This document shows positions 25,054 to 33,891 of a stretch of DNA of 64,000 nt, in pieces. A program made the translations under genes and the position numbers. The stretch is from Parabacteroides sp. PF5-6 (GTDB taxonomy: Bacteria > Bacteroidota > Bacteroidia > Bacteroidales > Tannerellaceae). The stretch covers positions 18,394 through 82,393 of the forward strand of contig NZ_JAQFIN010000016.1 in assembly GCF_029504695.1 (NCBI RefSeq), in the 5' to 3' direction. Below the pieces are notes generated by a model that was given only the letters and a program-made list of their open reading frames with translations, searched no databases and was not told where the DNA came from. Position 1 is the stretch's first letter. Every line of letters starts with the position of its first letter.

Positions 25054-25857
25054 ATGCGACGAGACCTTATATCCTACAGTTTGAAGTTCCCTACCCTTCT
25101 GTTATTTTGTTGCCTCGTTTTAAGCGGTTGCGGCAAAAGCGATAAAGAAGACGGGCTTTCGTTTTCTTTTCAGGTCAAAGTACTGAATCTGCAGGGTAAG
25201 GATATCACACCTGCCTGCGAAGTGGAAGAGATCAGGCTTTACTTCTTCGATGAGAACGACAAATTATTCGACAAACAAATCCTGGATGAGAGTTCCATTA
25301 CACAGGAGTTTCTTCATGCGTACGTTTACGAGGGAGTGAATCGGACGACGATCGTAGCCTGGGGCAATACGGCAGGTAATAAAGCGGTAAGCCTGGTTGA
25401 ACCGGAGATGGGCGCACCGCTCTCGGATCTGTACCTGCAACTGACTTTCGCTTCCCATCCCATCTATTCATCTCCTATGATCTATTACGGCAAACAAACG
25501 ATCACTGCCGGCAAGCTCTCGCCCATCGTTATTGAGATGAAGCTACTTTTAGGCGATCTCAAGGTTGGTTTTTATGCGGATGCCGGAGAAGGGGAGAACT
25601 ATACCTGCCAGGTATCCGGCCTTTACGATCGCATCAATAACGACGGGGAGCCCGACGGCGAAGCGTTCAACTGTACGCTTCCCCTGCATTATTCTTCCGG
25701 CAAGTGGGAATCTGAAAAGGTTTACCTGCCATCCGGCCAGATCAAAGTGGACTTATATCAGGATGATGAATTGATCCGGTCCATGTCTGAAGACACGGAT
25801 ACAGGCCGCCCCTTTATGATCGAAACGGGACATGAGACGATCATTGTGTTTCCCTAA
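25054..25857 (+). CDS. FimB/Mfa2-family fimbrial-type lipoprotein
   Basis: 267 residues. Lipoprotein signal with lipobox LSGC (23-26), then a beta-rich region with landmarks of the FimB/Mfa2 anchor-subunit family: EVEEIRLYFFDENDKLFDKQ near the N-terminus, ATTIVAWGN-like TTIVAWGNTAG, and a second transthyretin-like domain (MKLLLGDLKVGFYADAGEG). Family role: the cell-surface anchor or assembly subunit of type V pili in Bacteroidales. No major pilin (FimA/Mfa1) or other pilus gene is adjacent, so it may act alone or with subunits encoded elsewhere. It converges on the rhamnosidase cluster. Confidence 0.75.
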   Translation: MRRDLISYSLKFPTLLLFCCLVLSGCGKSDKEDGLSFSFQVKVLNLQGKDITPACEVEEIRLYFFDENDKLFDKQILDESSITQEFLHAYVYEGVNRTTIVAWGNTAGNKAVSLVEPEMGAPLSDLYLQLTFASHPIYSSPMIYYGKQTITAGKLSPIVIEMKLLLGDLKVGFYADAGEGENYTCQVSGLYDRINNDGEPDGEAFNCTLPLHYSSGKWESEKVYLPSGQIKVDLYQDDELIRSMSEDTDTGRPFMIETGHETIIVFP

Positions 25858-25886
25858 GAAACGAAATGAATCAGAGATAAAACAGA

Positions 25887-28121
25887 TCAACTGCCGGTTA
25901 CCTCGTGGTGGCCGGCAGTTAGTTTGCGCTGGCGGCCGGAAGGGAATTCGACGGTAGCTGTCGTGCCTTCGGGCACGGTGACTTTCAGGTGCAGGCGTTT
26001 ACCTTTCTTTTCGATCTGCACTTCGATAAAACCGTGATGGGTATCGACCTTGGCCTGCGCGGCTTCGAGCATTCCCATCTGCGGGCTGATCCGGAAAGTG
26101 GCAAAGCCGGGAGAGGTAGGATGGATACCACATACCTTCTGGCTCAACAGGGTCAGGGGTCCTCCGCTCCAGGCATGGTTGATCGTTCCGCCGCCAAAGC
26201 CTTCATCGCCGATGCCCCAGCCTTCGAACAGGGTGGTATAGGGATAGGTCATCATCTTCCGGTAACGTTCTTTCATCCGCTCCAGGGCGAAGTCGGCATA
26301 CCCCATTTCAAACAAGGCTTCCAAGACATATTTCTCCATATAAGGGCTGGCATGATACTCTTTCCGGAAGACTTTCAACAGGGCGGGGTACTGCGTTTGG
26401 GGCGCTAGGCCGGAAAGCACAGCCATCGCCTGGGCGCGGTCGTCGGTTTCTCCCTTATAACCCGGAGAACGGTAGGCCGTGCCGGTCCAGAACTTCGTAC
26501 GGAAACATTTTTCAATGCTATACATCATCTGCTCGATCTGCCGGACATCTTCGGCTTTTCCCAATTGGGTGGCAAATGCCTTCTCGGCTTTCAACGCCAG
26601 GTAGTACCAGCAATTGGTCAATACGCCCATATCCACGTTCTCTCCCCAGTCGCCCCAGCTCCAGGCGCCGGGCCGTTCGATCACCAGGCCGCTCTTATCG
26701 ACCTGCCATACCATGTGCAGGTAATGCCGCAGGCGGTCGTAGATCACCGGCACAAAGCTACTGTCGGCACTATAATAATACTGGGTATAGAAACCATACC
26801 AGCCCACGGAGGCGAGCATCTGCAAAGGCAGTTCTTTATCCCAGTTGCCTGCGGGCATCGGGGAAAACAAGACACCGTCCGGCTTTTGCCAGTTCATCAG
26901 TTCATGGATCCCTTTCACGGCCAACGAATGGCTCGAAGGCGAAAGGGCATAAAAGGCTTCGCCCAGCTCATTCACTTCGTCGCCCCACCACTGCGCCCGT
27001 TCGCGGTCGGGACAATCCATATACGTATCGCGCATCGTCACATAGAGCGTACGCGCCGAGCGTTTCCATAGTTCGTTGTAGAACGGATCATCGCAGGAGA
27101 AGGCTCCGGTAAACTCCGTATTAAAACCGGTCTCCCGGTATTTGAGATCGACCACCGTTACCCCTTCGGGGATGATATACCGGACCTCATGCCCGTTCAT
27201 CCAGCCGAGGCTCTCGTACACCTGCCGTCCTTCGCGGGTGATATATTCGGCACGGACATTGGGCGAAGCGCCTCCCATGTAGTTGTCTGTCAGAATATGA
27301 ATGGTCTTTCCCGCCGGAGCTTCGATCTCCAGGTAGGGCGTGACATGGCAATTATAAGGCAAGCGGCAGAAGAGGGTGTCCTGCGTGGCCGACTTCCGGA
27401 TCTCTTCGTACGGGCGCAATCCGTAATCTTTCCATAAAGGCACAGGGCGCTCGACCAATTCCCCCAGCGGACCTTTGCCGGCCGCGTCAAAAGCCATCGC
27501 CGGAGGCAGATGCACCGGGAAACCGTTCCGGTTCCACCCTTCGATCGCCCGGCGGGCATCGAAACGGATATTACTCTCCGGCAAGCGATAATTGGGATAA
27601 GGAGCTCCGGTACTTTGGTAAGCATCATAGACCGAACACGACCAACTGCCATCGGATAGAATCTCCACCTGTGGCGAACGGGCAGCGAACAACAGCCACG
27701 CCTTGCCGCTATTGTAGTGCGAGAAGCCATCCTGGCCGAAATGCCACAACAGGATCGCGATCGTATTCTCGCCCTTTTGCAGATAGGGTGCGATCTCCAC
27801 CGGGTCATAATAGGTACCCGTACGGGAAGGACCCCGCTTGAGCCCACCTTCGAACACCACCAGTTCGTCATTGATCCACATCCAGTATTTGCTATCGCCG
27901 GCGATATTGGCGAGAAGCGTCGTGGGTACCTCTGTCAGCTCCACGGTCTTGCGGTAGATCAGCCAGGTGTTGGTCGCGCTCTGGTTGGCTTCCGTCGCGA
28001 TCCACCGGGCTTTGCCGAAGACAGGATGCTCCGAAGCAACGGTTTCCATACTAAAAGACAAGAGTAAAAGGCATACCCAAAACAGGTTTTTATACAATGA
28101 ACTGAACGGTGGTTGTTTCAT
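25887..28121 (-). CDS. Secreted alpha-L-rhamnosidase-type glycoside hydrolase (GH78-like)
   Basis: 744 residues from the ATG at 28121 (MKQPPFSSLY). Signal peptide (FWVCLLLLSFSMETVAS). An N-terminal beta-sandwich (IYRKTVELTEVPTTLLANIAG, WHFGQDGFSHYNSG) is followed by an (alpha/alpha)6-barrel-like region holding MDCPDRERAQWWGDE (about 367-382), the counterpart of the DCPxRE motif of GH78. A C-terminal beta-domain ends near the stop. It would release terminal L-rhamnose from plant or bacterial glycans. Last of four hydrolase genes (13 bp after the previous one) downstream of rhaD. Family assignment likely; exact linkage unknown. Confidence 0.78.
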   Translation of the reverse strand: MKQPPFSSLYKNLFWVCLLLLSFSMETVASEHPVFGKARWIATEANQSATNTWLIYRKTVELTEVPTTLLANIAGDSKYWMWINDELVVFEGGLKRGPSRTGTYYDPVEIAPYLQKGENTIAILLWHFGQDGFSHYNSGKAWLLFAARSPQVEILSDGSWSCSVYDAYQSTGAPYPNYRLPESNIRFDARRAIEGWNRNGFPVHLPPAMAFDAAGKGPLGELVERPVPLWKDYGLRPYEEIRKSATQDTLFCRLPYNCHVTPYLEIEAPAGKTIHILTDNYMGGASPNVRAEYITREGRQVYESLGWMNGHEVRYIIPEGVTVVDLKYRETGFNTEFTGAFSCDDPFYNELWKRSARTLYVTMRDTYMDCPDRERAQWWGDEVNELGEAFYALSPSSHSLAVKGIHELMNWQKPDGVLFSPMPAGNWDKELPLQMLASVGWYGFYTQYYYSADSSFVPVIYDRLRHYLHMVWQVDKSGLVIERPGAWSWGDWGENVDMGVLTNCWYYLALKAEKAFATQLGKAEDVRQIEQMMYSIEKCFRTKFWTGTAYRSPGYKGETDDRAQAMAVLSGLAPQTQYPALLKVFRKEYHASPYMEKYVLEALFEMGYADFALERMKERYRKMMTYPYTTLFEGWGIGDEGFGGGTINHAWSGGPLTLLSQKVCGIHPTSPGFATFRISPQMGMLEAAQAKVDTHHGFIEVQIEKKGKRLHLKVTVPEGTTATVEFPSGRQRKLTAGHHEVTGS
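25889..25920. terminator. Hairpin shared by the convergent FimB-like and rhamnosidase genes
   Basis: AACTGCCGG (25889-25897) and CCGGCAGTT (25912-25920) pair over 9 bp. The stem covers the last codons of the minus-strand gene and is followed on that strand by GATCTGTTTT. The U-run is weak. Confidence 0.4.
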
Positions 28122-28134
28122 GGCAGATAACGAT

Positions 28135-30717
28135 TTAATAGATAAATGTATGTGTTCCCGAAGATACGGTTTCTTTTTGATTTCCAACGGTAATCGTAGC
28201 CCGGCAATCGGCAGGTACGGTTACCGTCAGTTCCACTTTGCCGTCTTTCCGCTTCCACTCGCTGCGGATCAGACCACGCACGGATTTGTATTCGCCCCGC
28301 GCCCAGTCGAGATCATCAACGAAATGGGGCGTGATGCGTATATGACGGAAGCCGGGATCGGCCGGATCGTGATTGATCCCGGCAAGCTGGTTCATCATCC
28401 AGGCCGAGACATCACCCATAAAGACATGGTTGAGCGAGGCATCGCGAAACTCCGGACTCAACGTCCAGGTCTCCGGCAACGTACTGTAACCCATGGTCTC
28501 TACCCAATAGCCCCAGGAGGGCGCTTCGGTTTTCTTCAACATCTTCATGGCGTCTTCCACGTAGCCGTAGCGGGTCAACATCGCCGGTACGGTCTTACTG
28601 CCCAACAGGCCAAAGTCCAGGAAGTGATTATTGCCGGCCACAACCGCACGCAGTTGATCGGCGACCAATTGTTCTTTCCCCTCAGGCACCAAGCCCAGAT
28701 ATAGGGCTAACGCTTGTGCGGTCTGTGTCCCTTCGGCATAGATGCCGGTCTGGCTATCAAAGAAACGTTGGTTGATCAGGTCTTTCAGGTGCACCGCTTT
28801 CTTGCGGTACGGCGCCGGATCCTTACCCAATAAAGAAGCGAAGCGAGCCATCAGGCAGTTATCCAGGTAATAGTAGGCGGTAGAGGTATAGGTATTATCG
28901 GTGGTTGCTTTCCAATACACCCAATCGCCCAGGCCAAAGGGCAATAAGCCGTTCAGTTTCTCTTTCTTCCGCAGGTACTCCATATAGGTCTGCATCGTCG
29001 GGTAAAGATTTTCAATGCAGCGGGTATCACCATAGTATTCATACAGGGCATTGGGGATGATAAACATCGCCGCGTCCCATACCGGTCCGGGCCATTCGCC
29101 GAAGCCCCATCCGCTGGAAGGGATAATGCCGGAGATCATGCCGTTCTCGCGCTGGTTGTCGATAAAGTCGTTCAGCCATTTCTCGTACACCGTAATGCCA
29201 TCGAAGCCCAACAGCGCCAGGTCGATCGCTATATGCGCATCGGCCGTCCATCCGTTTTTCTCGCGTTGCGGACAGTCGGTCGGGATACTGTGCAGGTTGC
29301 TCCGATACGCCAGCATCGTAGCATCCCAGATCTTATTCAACAAAGGATCGGAGCAACTGAATTGCCCGACCGCTTCCACATCGGAATGCATAAACAAGGC
29401 AGTCAGGCTATTTTCCGTCAAAGCGACCGGCTGGGAGCTTTCCACCTCGACGTACTGGAAGCCATGATAGGCAAAAGAAGGCATAAAGACTTCCTCTTCG
29501 CTCGTTCCTTTCAGGGTAAAGACATCCATCTGGAACACCTCGTAGGGTTTGACCGGATGATAATACACATTGATATTGCCTTGCTCCAGGCGTCCGTCTT
29601 TCTTCAGTAATTCACCGTGTTTGATCGTGATGCGGGTGCCCGGTGCCCCTTTGACCTTCAGGCGAGGCATGCCGGCGATATTCTTTTCGAAGGAATAGAC
29701 ATAGAGGCGGTCGCCGAACGCTTTCATCGCCGTCGGTTTCAGTTCTTCCGTGATCCGTATGCCCGGCATCTGCTGGGCGGTAAGGATAGGCGCCGGGGCT
29801 TCGGTCAATAAAGCCGGTTTCCACCGGGCATCATCGAACGAAGCGGTCTTCCATCCTTCTTCTTCCAGGCGGGCGTCGTACATATCGCCGCTATAGAGGT
29901 TGTTATACGTATAAGGACCGGTAGCCGTGCGCCAGTTCTCATCCGTGGCGACGGTTTCCACACTGCCATCGGTATAGGTCAGGCGCAGTTCGGCCAACAT
30001 CCGGGGGCGGTTGCGCCAACCGGCAGTTTCGAAGTTCCAGACGGCTTTCGACTGGATATTGTACCAGCCATTGCCCAGGACGGCAGCCACCACGTTCTGT
30101 CCGTCTTTGATCTGCGAGGTCACCTCGTGCGTCACATACAAGATACGTTTATCGAAATGCGTATACCCCGGATCGAGGTAGTTATCCCCTACCCGCTCGC
30201 CATTGAGGAATACTTCATGATACCCTGCCGAAGCGATATAAAGGCGGGCATCGGCAATCTCTTTACTGACGGCAAAGGTCTTCCGAAAGAGCGGAGCCGG
30301 CTCGTACTCTTTGTCTTGCTCATCGGTGATCCAGCGGCCGGTCCAGTCCTGTGCCGTCAACTTCCCGGTTTCGAAAAAGGCCAGGTCGGAAGGGGGGCAT
30401 CGCTTACCATCCTGATCCCAGACCGTCACCTGCCAGTAGTAACGGGTATGTGGCGCCAAAGCGGTTTCCGCCGGATAGGGCTTGAGGTTCGTTCGATCCG
30501 TTCCCACGCGTATTTCCGTACGGGAGACGGCAAAGCCATCCGTTTCTCCTTCGTACTCCCAGGTGAAACGGGGGGAAGGAGTATCCAGTCCGATCGGGTT
30601 ATTTAGGTATTCACACCGCAGGTTCGTCAGGCGAACCTTCTCATTCGTTCCCCCGCAAGAGGTCAACAGAAGAAGGATCAGTAGGCTGATCGATAATAAC
30701 ATTGCTTTTTTGTTCAT
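28135..30717 (-). CDS. Alpha-L-rhamnosidase, GH78 family lipoprotein
   Basis: 860 residues. Lipoprotein signal with lipobox LTSC (about 18-21). The opening RLTNLRCEYLNNPIGLDTPSPRFTW is the standard GH78 beginning; DxxYLDPGYTHFDKR, GNGWYN and the catalytic DCPQREKNGWTADAH (about 478-492) follow, with ISGIIPSSGWG after them. Cleaves alpha-linked L-rhamnose; the lipid anchor suggests outer-membrane location. It sits between the GH106-type gene (11 bp) and the GH78-like gene (13 bp), so all are likely one transcript. Length and motif order are normal for GH78. Confidence 0.9.
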   Translation of the reverse strand: MNKKAMLLSISLLILLLLTSCGGTNEKVRLTNLRCEYLNNPIGLDTPSPRFTWEYEGETDGFAVSRTEIRVGTDRTNLKPYPAETALAPHTRYYWQVTVWDQDGKRCPPSDLAFFETGKLTAQDWTGRWITDEQDKEYEPAPLFRKTFAVSKEIADARLYIASAGYHEVFLNGERVGDNYLDPGYTHFDKRILYVTHEVTSQIKDGQNVVAAVLGNGWYNIQSKAVWNFETAGWRNRPRMLAELRLTYTDGSVETVATDENWRTATGPYTYNNLYSGDMYDARLEEEGWKTASFDDARWKPALLTEAPAPILTAQQMPGIRITEELKPTAMKAFGDRLYVYSFEKNIAGMPRLKVKGAPGTRITIKHGELLKKDGRLEQGNINVYYHPVKPYEVFQMDVFTLKGTSEEEVFMPSFAYHGFQYVEVESSQPVALTENSLTALFMHSDVEAVGQFSCSDPLLNKIWDATMLAYRSNLHSIPTDCPQREKNGWTADAHIAIDLALLGFDGITVYEKWLNDFIDNQRENGMISGIIPSSGWGFGEWPGPVWDAAMFIIPNALYEYYGDTRCIENLYPTMQTYMEYLRKKEKLNGLLPFGLGDWVYWKATTDNTYTSTAYYYLDNCLMARFASLLGKDPAPYRKKAVHLKDLINQRFFDSQTGIYAEGTQTAQALALYLGLVPEGKEQLVADQLRAVVAGNNHFLDFGLLGSKTVPAMLTRYGYVEDAMKMLKKTEAPSWGYWVETMGYSTLPETWTLSPEFRDASLNHVFMGDVSAWMMNQLAGINHDPADPGFRHIRITPHFVDDLDWARGEYKSVRGLIRSEWKRKDGKVELTVTVPADCRATITVGNQKETVSSGTHTFIY

Positions 30718-30728
30718 CTACAGTAGGT

Positions 30729-33700
30729 TTATTTGTTTTGTTTTAATACGTGATACGGATAGGCCTGCAGTTCGACCGGGCCCAACAGGCCGGAAGACTG
30801 CAAAGGCGACTCGGCCGTCCAGGGGTTGACCGGCGTCCAGGTCGGGCGCTGATCGGCAGGCAGTTGCTGGTCGCCAATCAATCGGTTCTGCCAGTTATTG
30901 ACCACAATGACCTGGAGAAGATTATCTCCTGTCCGCACGTAGTCCGTCACATTCAAGCGGTAAGGCGGAGTCCATACCCCACCGATCGTTCGTCCGTTCA
31001 AGATGACTTTAGCCATTACCATCACATTGCCCAGATCGAGGTAGATCTCACCGGCAGGAATTTCCTTCAAGGTCAGCGTATTGGTGTAAATCGCTTCGCC
31101 GGAGTAATATTTTATTCGTTCATCATAGACATCCTTCCAGTCGTATAACTCCTCAAAGAAAATAGGACCTCCCGGTGCGCCATTGCCGCTTACAAAAGAG
31201 ATCGTCCAGGGTGTAGAGACCGTATAGAACACCTCTTTGGCCGGGAAATTCATTTTCCCTTTCGAAGCTTTGCCTTTCTTGCGGAAGACGATAAACGCAC
31301 TCTCGAAAGCCTCCAGTTCCAAAGGAACCGTAGTCACCCGTCCGTCACTATCGAATTCAGGCAAGAGGCGGATCTCTCCGGTCAAAGGGTTCCAAAGTTC
31401 CGGCTGATAGCCGGTGATGCGGAAACGAGGTGCGATAGAGATCTTCTCGTTCGTTTGGTTGGAGACGAAATAGAAATCGCCATCTCCTGTTGTGCGATGG
31501 ATAAACAAGACCTCAGGGGAAGAGACTTCGAAGTCGGGAACCACCTTCAACTCTTCGAAGACCTGCTTTATCGTATATCCTTCGGGGAAGACCTTTCCTT
31601 TGCCATAGATAGCCGGACTACCCCCTGCGTTCCATACGGCAGCAGCTTTGGCTTGTACCGCTGCATCGGCTTCCGGGTAGTTTGCCAGGCTGGGTGAACG
31701 CTTAGGCGCAGGGCCTAAAACAACCAGGCCGGCCTCGACCAATTCCGAGATCTTATCTAAAACCTCCGGCCGCATGGTTTCCAGTTTGGGCAAGACCAAC
31801 AGGCGATACGCCATACCATCGGCCAATACCAGACGCCCCTCTTTGACCGAAGCCCGCGTCAATAGTACTTCCGCATTGATATAATCGAACGAATAGCCTT
31901 GCGGCAACTCCGGATCGCAGACGCCGGTCATCTTCGGCGCATCTTCTCCGATAAAGTAGGCCACATCGGCCACATAGCGTCCCTGTTGCAACATAAAGTT
32001 GGCCCGACGCAGATACGTAGAGAAGACATCCATCTGGCTGAACCAGATGTTCTTGCGATGGAAGTCATTACCGAACCAGGCGCTCATACCCGGGTTACGG
32101 TCTTCGTAGGGTTGGTGTATATATAAATGTAAGAGGGTGGCATTGATGCCTTCGGTAAAGAAACGGTCGCCCCGTTGTTTCATCGTTGCCGGGTAACGAC
32201 CGAAGTTCGGTCCGCCACTGGTGAACGATTCCGCCCATACTTTCCGTTTGCCGTAGATATGGGCACAGGAAGAAGCCGCCCGATTCTCGATATCCCCCAG
32301 ATCGCCTTCGCTCCAGAACTCGCCGGAGACCTCATCCGACTGCCCGCCGTATTGCAGGAACTCACCGGGGAAACCCCAATGGCCGTAGTTCTCGAGCCAG
32401 GTCGTCAGGCCGTGTTGATGGGAGACGTCAGCCAGTCCACCGACGTAGTCGTAAGACACCCGGTCGGCAATCAGGCGACGCAGGTCCCAGAGAAAACGAT
32501 CGGAGATCTCCGTGCTCCCCACCACGGTACCGTTCAATACCGGAAGGTAAGGCACCGGGTCGTAATCATATCTTGCTTTGAACTTCTCGATCATATCGTC
32601 CGTCCAGTTCTGTCCGCCCGTCTCGTAGCTATCCTGTACCACTACCTTAAAGCAACGGCGATCGGCTTCGGGGATACGACGCAGGATCTCTCCGACAAAA
32701 GCATCGAAGTGAGTCGCTACATGCTTCCGACTCATCTTATCGATCTCCAGGCCGGTGGCTTCGGGGCTGGCGGGGCTGTTGGTGACTCCGGTGGTCAGCA
32801 TGGCGTAACGGGAGATGACCCAGTTGCCTTCGGGTACGTTCCATTCCAACGTGCCGTCTGCCGAGAGCGAAGAAGAGAGATCGATCACCCGGTCTTTATC
32901 GACCAGCAATTCCGAAGCGGTAACAGCCGGTTGCGCTTCCCAGAGATAGTCATGCCAAAGAGGAAGAGGGGTCTGAAACATCTTGGCCAGCGTCTTTTCG
33001 GGATAACGCTCGACCACAGGTTTGGCCGAGAGCGTCACCTCCAGTTCACCACTTCCTTCGGGAGACAATTCCAAAACAAGCGTATTCGCCTGCGTTTCCG
33101 GCAAGGCGACAACCACCGGCGCATAAGGAATAAAGCCGACATTCAACGCAGGATTGCTTCGGTCGACTTCAAATGTGCGCAACAGGGTTCGGTTCGTTCC
33201 CTTTTTCGCATAAAGACTTGCGATAAACTTCATGGGGGTTTGCGCCTTCAAAGCAATATGGCGGATGGTCTCTTCGCGGGCTAAGGTCAGTTCTTTCACC
33301 AGCGGTTGGCCGTTTTCTTTCCTGATCTTCCAGGTTTGTTCAAACAGTCCATTCGCCAGATCCGGCCAGGCGAGCAGTTTCACATCCTGCGCATCCTTTC
33401 CTACGGAAGGCAAAGATAGCTTCAGGCTTTGCGGCCCTTTGACTTTGATCTCGGAAGAAGCCAGATAGCGCATGCTCTCTTCGGGTCGGACCCAGGGACC
33501 GCCCGACTGGCTCCATCCGGGGCTATTGAAGATGCCCACTTCGATATCCAGTTCCGTTGCTTTACGCAATGCGGCATGCAGGATCTCCCACCAGGCGGGG
33601 GATAAAACCTTATGTTCGCCCCACTCCATACCTTCCAATCCGATGTTGCCGATAAAGACACGGGTGATGCCCGCCGCTTTCATCGCTTCCAGGTCTTTCT

Positions 33701-33887
33701 CTACGCCTTCTTTCGAGATATGATCGGAGATCCAATACCAGTAAGCCGCCAGGCGAACACTATCGGGTGGTTGACGAAAGCCCGTTTCGATCCGGTCGAA
33801 AGAGACATCCGACGATTTGGGGGCACAGCCCGTTACACACACATACAGACAAAGACAGAGAACGATAAATAAAGATGCTTTTTTCAT
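30729..33887 (-). CDS. GH106-type alpha-L-rhamnosidase lipoprotein
   Basis: 1052 residues from the ATG at 33887 (MKKASLFIVLCLC); 13 upstream codons in frame are unlikely. Lipoprotein signal with VTGC. The segment RLAAYWYWISDHISKEGVEKD followed by AAGITRVFIGNIGLEG and GIFNSPGWSQSGGPWV is the GH106 opening (catalytic (beta/alpha)8 barrel). The C-terminus has a galactose-binding-like fold (LDLGNVMVMAKVILNGRTIGG, PYRLNVTDYV). Characterised GH106 enzymes of B. thetaiotaomicron remove rhamnose from pectin RG-II and related chains. It starts 4 bp after the neighbouring hydrolase gene. Confidence 0.88.
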   Translation of the reverse strand: MKKASLFIVLCLCLYVCVTGCAPKSSDVSFDRIETGFRQPPDSVRLAAYWYWISDHISKEGVEKDLEAMKAAGITRVFIGNIGLEGMEWGEHKVLSPAWWEILHAALRKATELDIEVGIFNSPGWSQSGGPWVRPEESMRYLASSEIKVKGPQSLKLSLPSVGKDAQDVKLLAWPDLANGLFEQTWKIRKENGQPLVKELTLAREETIRHIALKAQTPMKFIASLYAKKGTNRTLLRTFEVDRSNPALNVGFIPYAPVVVALPETQANTLVLELSPEGSGELEVTLSAKPVVERYPEKTLAKMFQTPLPLWHDYLWEAQPAVTASELLVDKDRVIDLSSSLSADGTLEWNVPEGNWVISRYAMLTTGVTNSPASPEATGLEIDKMSRKHVATHFDAFVGEILRRIPEADRRCFKVVVQDSYETGGQNWTDDMIEKFKARYDYDPVPYLPVLNGTVVGSTEISDRFLWDLRRLIADRVSYDYVGGLADVSHQHGLTTWLENYGHWGFPGEFLQYGGQSDEVSGEFWSEGDLGDIENRAASSCAHIYGKRKVWAESFTSGGPNFGRYPATMKQRGDRFFTEGINATLLHLYIHQPYEDRNPGMSAWFGNDFHRKNIWFSQMDVFSTYLRRANFMLQQGRYVADVAYFIGEDAPKMTGVCDPELPQGYSFDYINAEVLLTRASVKEGRLVLADGMAYRLLVLPKLETMRPEVLDKISELVEAGLVVLGPAPKRSPSLANYPEADAAVQAKAAAVWNAGGSPAIYGKGKVFPEGYTIKQVFEELKVVPDFEVSSPEVLFIHRTTGDGDFYFVSNQTNEKISIAPRFRITGYQPELWNPLTGEIRLLPEFDSDGRVTTVPLELEAFESAFIVFRKKGKASKGKMNFPAKEVFYTVSTPWTISFVSGNGAPGGPIFFEELYDWKDVYDERIKYYSGEAIYTNTLTLKEIPAGEIYLDLGNVMVMAKVILNGRTIGGVWTPPYRLNVTDYVRTGDNLLQVIVVNNWQNRLIGDQQLPADQRPTWTPVNPWTAESPLQSSGLLGPVELQAYPYHVLKQNK

Positions 33888-33891
33888 ATGT

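Noticed and set aside
32175..33284. 369-codon plus-strand frame antisense to the GH106-type gene
   Set aside because: Long antisense frames are common here because of codon bias (see also 42215-43165 and 59838-60983); the minus-strand protein is a clear family member.
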